The position numbers and the translations under genes were made by a program. A DNA stretch of 64,000 bases from Elgaria multicarinata webbii (taxonomy: Eukaryota > Chordata > Lepidosauria > Squamata > Anguidae). The DNA lies in NCBI RefSeq assembly GCF_023053635.1, contig NC_086192.1, positions 15,166,001 to 15,230,000 on the forward strand, given 5' to 3'. Shown piece after piece: positions 46,547 to 56,300 of this stretch. The notes under the pieces were generated by a model. It was not told where the DNA came from, did no database searches, and saw only the letters and a program-made list of their open reading frames with translations. Position 1 is the first letter of the stretch. Each line of letters begins with the position of its first letter.

Positions 46547-46792
46547 TTACTCTGCAGCTAGAAACTGGAATATGAGACCAACACAAATGAAGCCACCTAA
46601 AAGGAGAGTGTACACAATTAAGAAATAAGCAAGAGCTCTCTGAACTTCTCGAAGAAACTCAGCTACAAGCCCAGGAACTTCCTTCTTCTCAAACATGTCC
46701 AATGCTGTGTGTGCCTTTAAATCGCCGTTGAACTCACAGCCTTTGGGAGGCTGAGATAATGAACGGAGCCCTGAATGCACGGAAATCTCCAT
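46547..46792 (-). CDS. Small single-pass membrane protein, 81 aa, unrecognised
   Basis: An uninterrupted ATG-to-TAA frame of 81 codons. The N-terminal half is polar (QPPKGCEFNGDLKAHTALDM, EKKEVPGLVAEFLREVQRA). Residues about 53-77 form one strong hydrophobic helix (LAYFLIVYTLLLGGFICVGL), and only a few residues follow, so it resembles a tail-anchored protein. Directly upstream on the same strand is a textbook splice acceptor (CTTTCTGTCTTCCCACAG, ending at 46847), placing a 5' UTR of about 54 nt between acceptor and ATG. An AATAAA lies downstream. I do not know the family and assign no function; small size and tail anchor are reminiscent of regulatory micropeptides, but that is only an analogy. 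It might also be a relic; no upstream exon was identified. Confidence 0.45.
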   Translation of the reverse strand: MEISVHSGLRSLSQPPKGCEFNGDLKAHTALDMFEKKEVPGLVAEFLREVQRALAYFLIVYTLLLGGFICVGLIFQFLAAE

Positions 46793-46847
46793 TTGTGCGT
46801 CTCAGCTTGGTTCTCCTTCCATCTTAAGTTGCTGTGTTGTTGTTCCT

Positions 46848-49800
46848 GTGGGAAGACAGAAAGAGAAGGAGCTTTTAGGTGGTTGGGTTTGGTTTTTTTT
46901 TACCTTCAACTTTCATGCTCAAGGAAGGTAACATTTAAAGGGAAGGGTCTGATCCTTTCGACTTTGACAGTTCCCTTGAAGAAATGCACTTTCTTGCCTT
47001 ATTGAAATGAATATTCACCGATGTTCAACGTTTCCCAAAGTGGCCACGCACATTTTGAAGGTAGTCTTGAAGGAAATTTTAATGGTGGGATTCTAAAATT
47101 TGAGTGCGTTAAAATATTAGCTCTCGTGAACCCCAGTCCTTCCATTGTTCTGCAGAGTATTCTGATGAGGGCCCTGAATAAGGACAGCCAGTGCCTTCTT
47201 TGGAGTCCTCCCAGAAAGAAGACACAATGCTGCCATCTCCTGGCTCAAAAGGACAGAAACCTGGCAGAACCTGGCAGAACCTCCTTCACCCCAGTCTCAG
47301 GCTACAAAATCAGCCATGTGCCCTATAATAATCCAGTCAGCTCCCCCAAGAAGGGGTGAAGTCCATCACACAATAGGTCTTGTCAGCCTTCAATTGAAGC
47401 TTTATTTTGGCTTTCACCTATATAAAGTTTCATTTGGCTTTAGCTCCCTGCTAAGACAACATCCTCCTATTGTTCTAGTTGAGAGTTTTGTCCAGCAACA
47501 CCTACTTGGAGCTATCTAAGGCCCTACTTTCTTCCTACCTTGATCTTACTACCAGCTTCCTTTGTGAGCTTCAAGGGACTGCAGAAGGGGACACTGGCCT
47601 CTGTTGATTGATTGGATTTTGGCAGGTTTCAAAAAGAAATCAGCTGTCATTTATTTATTTCTATACCACCCAAAAGTTGAAGCTCTCTGGGAGATTCACA
47701 AAACTATCAAATCCTAATTGCTATTACATGTCAGCTATCAAACACTATTAAATGCCACTGCATGAGAATCATCACATATATGGGAGAGCATTAAGACAGA
47801 GTTCATATGTGGCGCAATGCACATACATGAGCATATGCAAATTTTATGTAAATACAAGTGCTCTGGATCAGAAATGCATTTCGTGCCTCCTGAGACCACA
47901 GAGGCCCTTTTGGTGATGGATGTCCTTCTTTGGGGCAACGATGGTGCCTGAGGCAGAAATACCATTTTGTGGAATTCTAGCATTCATTCATTCTTCATTC
48001 ATTCATTCCACCCATTAGTTCTTCAGTCAAATCTCCTCTTCCTTACTGCAAGTCTCTGTAATTATATGGGTTCAGGATACAGCAGTCTTCCCTAACCTGG
48101 GCCCTGTAGATGTGTTGGACTTCAATTCCCATCATCCCCAGGCAGCATGGCAATTGGAAAGGAAGCCCAACTAGACATCCCCAGTTTTAATCCAGAAGAA
48201 CACCTCCTTCAAGCCCTCCACTGGGAAAGGCAAAGAATTTTGTTTCAGTTTGGTTTTGGCAAGAATTTACCAAAATTCACCAAACATTCCATCTTCAGGA
48301 CAAAAAGAACTTGCGGTTCAAAAAAATAAATCGAATGTGGGGGACACCTGAACTGACAGATTTCGCTCTTCAAAGTCTGGGTTTGAATCTCCGTGATCTC
48401 TCAACCATGTTAGTGCTCAATTTGGGTTGCCACCTCTTTTTTTCTTGCGGGCGCCTCAACTTTAACAGCTACAGGGCAGGCACATGATGGTTCTTCCCAC
48501 GCTGGGAATTTCTGCACCTATTGAATTTGGCTGGTGCCGACGGCTGCAAATTCCACTCCAGTTGGCTTTTGATCAGCATTGACCCAAATCCGCAAAGTTC
48601 ATGTTCAGGAGAGAAAGAACTTGAGGTTAACAGATTTGGAATCCAGAAGAAATGCATAGATGTGTCTCTGAGAGTGGTCTGCTTACCTTAATTTGCCCCA
48701 CGCCTTGACCAGTGACGCCCACGGATCTGGAGCGTCTCACCCTGCAAATCCTACATTTCAAAGACAAGGAAGAGGTCGCTTCCCAACCTCCCTTGCGTGA
48801 TTCACCAGGATGCTTTCTCTGTCCTGCTGCCGGGTGCCAGAGCAATTTCACGGTGGGGATTTGCAGCCGCTCAGGGCAGGAGCTGTTCAAGAAGTGATGG
48901 ATCCGAGCGACGGAGCAGCTCACACATTCTGACAGAGTGGGGAGTGGGAAAAGGCGACGGCGATTTACGCCTTCCCCTGCCGCCTACGGCCTCTTTCATC
49001 TGCCTCTCGCCGTCCTCTTTGTCGAATGGCTGCCGTTGCTGGGAGACTCCGTTATCATCCGATGCACATCTTGTCCTGCTGTCTACAGTCCGGAGTGATT
49101 GATGGTGGGAGAGAAAGGTTGCCTTCGCTTGCAAATGTTCGAGGCTACGCCGGCCTCCTTGGTTTGGTGAGATCGCCAGCTGGGGACGAGTTTTTACCGG
49201 GTGCACCATCAATCCTTATCGTCTTCTTCCTCATGGGTCCGGACATTGTGATCACCCAGAAATGCCAGAAACAGTTACCTTCGCAAGTTGCACCATTGCT
49301 TCAAAACAGAAGTGCAGAACCTCACCTCTGGTGGTGTGTCCCCGAGGGCTACGCCCCCTTCTTTTGACCACACCCCTTCCACGCAACCACTGACCATTGA
49401 GTTCCTGCCTCTTTGCATTGTTAGTCCGTCCCCCCAATTCTAAATGTAGGGGAAGGTTTTGCTTGTCATTTACTGAAGGGGTTGCCTGTTATTCTTTTGT
49501 GAGCGGTGTCGTTGGGTGTTTATTTAGGGGATGAGTGTGTGTGGGGGGGTGTGAGGTGTGTGTGTGTGTTGCATTTCTCTGATCATCACCGGTTTGCCTT
49601 CTGTGAATTGGTTTTGCATGCGCAGGAACGCTTTGTTTTTAACATTTATTTTCTTTAAACAATATGCATCAAATGCAATAAACGTGACGCACAAATCTAT
49701 CGTCTAGAATAAAACTTATAAACAGAGGAAGAGAAAAGAAAAAAAGGGGGGAAAGAGAGGGAAATCCGCAGTAATTTAAGCAACCTATGGAGATTTACTA

Positions 49801-49890
49801 CAAAACATCGTGAACGATGAACAGAAATCTTGGGGGGATATAAAGATAAACAAATATAAACATAAGCAAATATAAACATAAACATTATGG
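46848..49890. other. Intergenic DNA; possible orphan exon at 48711-48896
   Basis: Mostly unique-looking sequence without clear genes. 47650-47740 is an L2-like tail fragment, and 48095-48150 an ACTTCAATTCCCATCATCCC repeat. At 48711-48896 (plus) a frame after a plausible acceptor (CACGCCTTGACCAG) reads TPTDLERLTLQILHFKDKEE...CFLCPAAGCQSNFTVGIC and ends in a stop; I cannot identify it and the opposite strand is also open there. Confidence 0.4.
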
Positions 49891-50537
49891 GACTGTTCAG
49901 ACAACATGCTAAACCATGGTTAGGGCCACTAACCCTTTTGGATCAAATCAGGGGTCTGGAAACAAAGCCCTATGAAGAGAGACTGAAAGAACTGGGCATG
50001 TTTAGCCTGGAGAAGAGAAGATTCAGGGGAGACATGAGAGCACTCTTCAAATACTTAAAAGGTTGTCACACAGACGAGGGCCAGGATCTCTTCTCGATCC
50101 TCCCAGAGTGCAGGACACGGAATAACGGGATCAAGTGACAGGAAGCCAGATTCCGGCTGGACGTCAGGAAAAACTTCCTGACTGTTAGAGCAGTACAACA
50201 ATGGAATCAGTTACCTAGGGAGGTGGTGGGCTCTCCCACACTAGAGGCCTTCAAGAGGCAGCTGGACAACCATCTGTCAGGGATGCTTTAGGGTGGCTTC
50301 CTGCGTTGAGCAGGGGGTTGGACTCGATGGCCTTGTAGGCCCCTTCCAACTCTGCTATTCAATGATTCTATGATTCTAAATGGTTAGTGAGTGTGTTTAA
50401 ACACTGGCTCCGTAGCCACCATGGTTAGGAATGGTTCGCATGACACACTAAGGCCATGGTTCACACGACATGCTAAGCGATAATGTTTAGCTCAAAATGT
50501 TTAACCACTGTGGCTCAGTGTGTTGTCTGAACAGGGT
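49891..50537. mobile_element. Palindromic MITE (GACTGTTCAGACAACA ends) split by a CR1
   Basis: Left end GACTGTTCAGACAACA at 49891 and right end TGTTGTCTGAACAG at 50521-50534 are inverted repeats. The interior repeats CATGGTTAG/CTAACCATGG-type words. A CR1 copy (about 49940-50378) sits inside and splits it. Confidence 0.8.
49940..50378 (+). mobile_element. CR1 LINE 3' part nested in MITE
   Basis: Reads ATCAGGGGTCTGGAAACAAA to the ATTCAATGATTCTATGATTC terminus. Encodes [20 protein letters not shown]... ; younger than the MITE it interrupts. Confidence 0.9.
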
Positions 50538-50554
50538 CTATACTTAAAGGCGGT

Positions 50555-50875
50555 TTATACCTTAGGTAAGGCACTGTGGCGCAGAGCGGTGAAGCAGCAG
50601 TTTCTGCAGCTGAAACTCTCCCCACGGCCTGAGTTCGATCCCAGCGGAAGCTGGTTTCAGGAAGCCGGCTCAGGTCGACTCAGCCTTCCATCCTCCCGAG
50701 GTCAGTAAAATGAGTACCCAGTTAGCTGGGGGAAAGGTAATAATGGCCGGGGAAGGCAGCGGCAAACCACCCCGCTTATAAGACCTGCCAAGAAAACGTC
50801 AGCGAAAGCTGGCGTCCCTCCAAGAGTCAGTGATGACTCAGTGCTTGCACGAGAGGTTCCTTTCCTTTCCTAAGG
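50555..50875 (+). mobile_element. tRNA-derived SINE (squamate type)
   Basis: Box A-like GTGGCGCAGAGCGGTGAAGC and box B-like GAGTTCGATCCCAGC near the 5' end, followed by the body GGTCAGTAAAATGAGTACCC and GCTGGGGGAAAGG, then GGCAAACCACCCCG and GACTCAGTGCTTGCACGAG. The GTAAAATGAGTACCCAG segment is characteristic of squamate SINEs and is the best lineage marker in the window. Confidence 0.85.
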
Positions 50876-51366
50876 CAAATATTACTGAAGGCTTTGGGGA
50901 CTAAATGCATATTGCTATCTTTAATCACATGGGCCATAAAAGTTCCCCACTTGACTGCAAAACTTTGCTCTCTTTTGTCCTTTTGCTATACGTAACCTTT
51001 GAGTCACGTTTTCTATTAGCGCTTCTCCCTTCCTATACCACCTAATTATTGAATTTCCTTGTAGATTTCCAATGTCTGATAAGAAGCACTCGTGCTGCTA
51101 TTAAAAGGTATCCCACCAATCTCTTATGAAATAGGTTGTTATACTGCCCATACATGTGCTTTGTGAGGATTTGGGAGTCAGCCCCCACCTCTGCGTTGCA
51201 CTCAGTTGCTTGGCCAATGAACGAAGGAGATCCGCCGGGCGGATGCAATAGCCGATTTGCAGGTGCACAGGGGAGGAGAGGTGTAAAGACGCACGAACCC
51301 TAAAAGCGTACAGGTGTAAGTGATCAGGGCTTCACACGCTTTGGAAACAAAGGGGGATAATACGAG

Positions 51367-51893
51367 CAGGCCCGGTGCTGCCATAGAGGCAACTCAGGCG
51401 GCCGCCTAGAGTGCCAAGCAAATGAGGGCGCCGAACAGCACACCCGGAAGCTGCTCTCCTAGAGCAGCTTCCGGGTGTGCTGTTCCAAAGCCGCCGCCCC
51501 AGCCTCCGCCCAACCCCAGCGTCCTGGCTCCTTCGAAGCCAGGATGCTGGGGTTGGAGGCAGAGGCTTCAGTATGGCGCACCAGGAAGCCACTTCCAGGC
51601 GCGCCGCTTCAAAGCCGGGAGCGGGAGGGAGCGGGCGGTGAGTGGGCGAGCAAGGGGGGAGCCGTAGCAGTGAGCGAGCGAGCGGGGGTGGCGGACGAAC
51701 GATGGGGGAGCCGGAGCGTGTGAGCGAGGGGAGAGCCGGAGCGGCGAGCGGGCGGGTGGGCGGGTGAGGGGGAGCAGTGAGTGAGCGAGCGAGCGAGTGG
51801 GCAGGCGAGTGGGCAGGCAAGTGAGCGAGCGGGGGGGGGGGCGGCTTCAGAACACACCTGCCTAGGGTGCAATATAGTCTGGTGCCGGCCCTG
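51367..51893. mobile_element. CpG-rich hAT-type MITE with perfect 8-bp target duplication
   Basis: Ends CAGGCCCGGTGC and GGTGCCGGCCCTG are imperfect inverted repeats; the flanks carry the exact 8-bp repeat AATACGAG (51359-51366, 51894-51901). The interior is very GC rich and includes a perfect 25-bp-arm hairpin (51433-51457 with 51461-51485, loop CCT) and many GAGCGAGC repeats. Start pieces of the same family are near 25318, 34805 and 38805. The long frames here are repeat shadows. Confidence 0.88.
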
Positions 51894-52810
51894 AATACGA
51901 GGGCAAAGTGTAGGTGCAATGCAGCGTAGTGTCGTAAATCACAGGAGTTGCGAGATAAGTAGCAGCTATTTTCTTTTATTGGAATCGTTTATCTTTTAGC
52001 GTGTCCGCCAGGCACGGTTTTCTTCGGTCTCGGTGCGCCTTCCCAGTGTGGATCTTGGCTCCTTTCAAGGGTTCTTACAACCCAGAATGCAAATGTGCTT
52101 CATCCACAGCTCCACTGTGGTGTCGCGAGAAGAAACCCCCATCGCCTCTAGGAACCTGGGGGCATGGGAACAGAGATGAAAACGGGGTTCAGATCAAAAA
52201 GCATTTGTAAAAGAATGGCCACCCCACCGCAGATCCATCTAGCTCAGCCGTTCGGCTTGTTCAGCCCACCGCCGGCCATGATGAGGAAATGCTTCCCAAC
52301 CCGCCCATTGTTTAACCTGAATCGAGGCCACCACTGGCACACAAAAACAACAACGTGGTGACCTCAAAGCAAAGGAAAAAGACGTGGTCAATCGACACTC
52401 ACAACACAGTTTTGGGGGGGAAAGACTGTGGTGGCTGCAAGCTGGCATCACCTAAAGAATGCAGCGCAACTGCGTTGCCGCAAAGGGGTATATAGTGCAA
52501 CTCCCATAATTACCAGCCAGCATGCAGGCTAGGGATTACGTGAGCTGTGGCACAACACTTCCGGGTGCTGCTAATCTATAGAAAACAATCACATTTCATT
52601 GGTGAGGGATGGGAGAAGCAGCAATGTTCTAGGTTGCTGAGACTCTCCAAACTTCACTTTGAAGCTCAGATTGGCTCCCATTTTGTGATGTATTTTTCTC
52701 TTGGATCAAATAGGGAAGTGTGCATTTGGGTACACTTTAAAAGAAGAACTGCACATCCAAATGTGCACTTTTCCAGCATAGATGAAAGCATGAAATACGT
52801 ATTGTTATAT

Positions 52811-53245
52811 TTTTAAAAGTGCACTTTTTTTAAAAAAAAAAAAGGTACACATTTTTTTTACAGGTGTACATTTTTTAAAGAGCACATTTTTTTTACAGGA
52901 GTACATTTTTTAAAAGTGCACATTTTTTACAGGAGTACATTTTTTTAAAAGTGCACATTTTTTTACAGGAGTACATTTTTTTAAAGTGCACATTTTTTTA
53001 CAGGAGTACATTTTTTTAAAGTGCACATTTTTTACAGGAGTACTTTTTTAAAGTGCACATTTTTTTACAGGAGTACTTTTTTAAAGTGCACATTTTTTTA
53101 CAGGAGTACGTTTTTTAAAAGTGCACATTTTTTACAGGAGTACGTTTTTTTAAAAGTGCACATTTTTTTTACAGGTGTACTTTTTTAAAGTGCACATTTT
53201 TTTTTACAGGAGTACATTTTTTTAAAGGTGCACATTTTTTTAAGG
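52811..53245 (+). repeat. Minisatellite, about 33-bp unit, about 12 copies
   Basis: Unit: GTGCACATTTTTTTACAGGA then GTACATTTTTTTAAA, with variation mainly in T-run length. It ends about 145 bp before (in gene order, downstream of) the last detected methyltransferase exon. Confidence 0.92.
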
Positions 53246-53388
53246 TATGTATTTTTTTCAATGAGAACACAAGTTTGGGGAAATGCAAGATTTCCCCTCC
53301 CAAAAAAAGGGCTTGTATTCATGTTCACTTTCAGTGGGGCTTATCCCAGTTAAGCATACACAGCTAAATTAAGTTTTGTTTTGTTTAC

Positions 53389-56300
53389 CTTTTTTCTGTG
53401 TTTTGCAGAAGCGCTTTTGCTACCTCAGGCTGGGCTTTTAGGAAAGTTTGGTACATGGCAAGAGACTCGACATATCCCATCAGGCCAGCAATACTGAAGG
53501 GAACTTTATCGACAATATCAATGAACCTGGAAAGAAATGGAAATCGTTTGGGAATGCAAGGTTGACTAGATAAAATTGTCAGTTGCATTTTCAGTCCAGA
53601 TCAATGGAGAAGCTTTGCATGTTTGCTTAGGAGGAAGCCCAGTTGAATTGAATGGGCTGGATCTGGAAGTAGTTAGTTACACATAATCCCCCATTGAATT
53701 CAATGGGATTTAAAACCACCTTGTGTAATCTGCATGGCAGGAGGTCAATGAGGTGATGCTAGCCTCTCCCACATCTCCCCACATTCATTGGGTGATCGGA
53801 CACCTCCAGGCTCAGGGGCTTACAATCACTGAGAGTGCAATCCATATGATGTCTATCAGGTGATACTTGGGGCAAAATCCCAGTGATAGAGACCCATTCT
53901 CTGTCATCCAGATGGCCAGACTCACAAAGCTGTTAGATTTACGATACTTTTGTTTTGCTCATTGCTTTGGGTAGAAAGGTTGCTGGGATTAGGGTGACCA
54001 TATGGAAAGGAGGACTGGGCTCCTGTATCCCGGGCAACCAGGATGATCAGGGGTCTGGAAACAAAGCCCTATGAAGAGAGACTGAAAGAACTGGGCATGT
54101 TTAGCCTGGAGAACAGAAGATTGAGGGGAGACATGAGAGCACTCTTCAAATTCTTAAAAGGTTGTCACACAGAGGAGGGCCAGGATCTCTTCGTGATCCT
54201 CCCAGAGTGCAGGACACGGAATAACGGGCTCAAGTGACAGGAAGCCAGATTCCAGCTGGAGATCAGGAAAAACTTCCTGACTGTTAGAGCAGTACGACAA
54301 CGGAACCAGTGATCTAGGGAGGTTGTGGGCTCTCCCACACTAGAGGCCTTCAAGAGGCAGCTGGACAACCCTCTGTCAGAGATGCTTTAGGGTGGATTCC
54401 TGCATTCAGCAGGGGGTTGGACTTGATGGCCTTGTAGGCCCCTTCCAACTCTGCTATTCTATGATGTTTAACAGCTGTGTAGAAAAGGGAATTTCAGCAG
54501 GTGTCATTTGTACGCATGCAGCACCTGGCAAAATTCCCTCTCCATCACAAAAGATCACAACAGTTAAAGCTGCAAGAGCCATGCCTAGCGTGACCAGATA
54601 CAAAAGGGGGCAGGGCTCCTGAAGCTTTAACTGTTGGGATGAAGAGGGAAATTCACCAGGTGCTGTGGGCATACAAATGACACCTGCTGACATTCCCTTT
54701 TCTACACAACTGTTAAAGATACAGGAGCCCGGTCCTCCTCTCCACATGGTCACCCTAGCATAGACCATAAAAAAAACACGCCCTTTTATGCAAAATAAAT
54801 TCATCCATTCATTCATCCAAGTTGCAAGTGGTTAGATCCAGCGTGGTTTAGGTCTTAGCCAATTGCAGAGCGGTATACAAAACCCTATCGTTCACTCACC
54901 TCTTCTTGTCCTGATAGAGCAGGGAATCAAATATTTCTTTGTAACCATTCATAACACGTTGGATCTTTTCGTCCGCGTAGGCAAAAAACTGTTCCCGAAG
55001 CTGTCAAGAAAGAGAGGAGGTGTGGATGGCTTAAAAGATCATTTCGCTTCAAGCTCTTGCTGCCAGCAGCTGAGCCTTAAGAAAGGGCATTTCAACTTTT
55101 TAGACTGAGGGAAAAACTGGACAAAAACTTCCAAATGATTGGTTGTTGGGTGGAAGTGGGAGATGCCTAGATTGGGTTCTGCAGCCCACTGGAGGCTCAA
55201 CTCTGAGCAGATTTCAAATGGACCTTGGGTCCATTCGGAACCACCAGAGTGACCAGATACAAAAGAAGGCAGGGCTCCTGCAGCGTTAACTGTTGTGATG
55301 AAGAGGGAAGTTCACCAGGTGCTGCATGCATGCAAAGGACACCTGCTGAAACTCCCCTTTTTATACAACGGTTAAAGATACAGGAGCCCTGTCCTCTTTT
55401 CCATATGGTCACCCTAATTCCTAGCGCTTCTACCACTAGGGATCTTTGTGCAGAAATGAGACCCTGGAGGTTGTATAAAAGGAGGCCAATGATTGGACCA
55501 TCCTAATTCTGTGTTGAAGCTATTCTCTCTCTCTCTTTCTCTCTCTGGGCCCATCAGCTCTCTAGGGTGACCAACTGTCAGGATTTATCCGGATTTGTCC
55601 TGGTTTTTGTTCTATCCTGGGTGCCAGGGTATTTTTCTATAATGTCCTGGAATGATGCGCTTTCTCCTTTAAGGCCTCTATTAGCATGGCTACACGCTTT
55701 CTGGAGGTGCATCATGCCCCCCCCCTCCGCTACAATCGGGACCTTAAAGGGGAAAGCGTGTCATTCCCGGACATTATAAAAAAGGCCTTTAACCACTGTG
55801 GCAGGGGTCATGACATGCTTTCTGGAAGCCCTGGAAAGCCACATTCCCACCCACCCCTTGCACTGGGTGTCCTCTTTTTCGGTTTCCCAGAAATGGCCAC
55901 CCTAGCCTCCCCCCGCCACGAAGACATGATTTGGAAGGCTGCCTTCTCAACTGACCTCCATGAAGATCTCCGTCAACTTCTCCGAACAGTCTTTGTAATG
56001 CACTTCTGCCTCTAGGTTGTAGGAGCTGACGGCCACGCAGCCTGCCGGCGTGAGGACACGGTCCACCTCCCTGAGGAAGCGAGGAGCATCAAACCAGTGA
56101 GCTGCATTGAAGGCTGTGATGAGGTCGACAGAGCTATCTTTGAAAGGAAGGGCTTCTGCAGGGCACAGGCTGTGTGAGAAAACGGCACAACGGTTGTTGG
56201 AGGGCTAGGTTTCAGGGCTGACTTTGAGGAAAGATATAAGAAGAACCTTGCTGGATGAGACCAGGGGTCCATCTAGTCCAGCACTCTGATCACACAGTGG

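Noticed and set aside
50555-50650. tRNA gene
   Set aside because: Box A/B-like words are present but the sequence continues into a SINE body and does not fold as a complete tRNA.
51332-51919. 195-codon minus-strand and other long frames
   Set aside because: Products of a CpG-rich MITE (proline/serine/alanine low complexity) bounded by exact target duplications.
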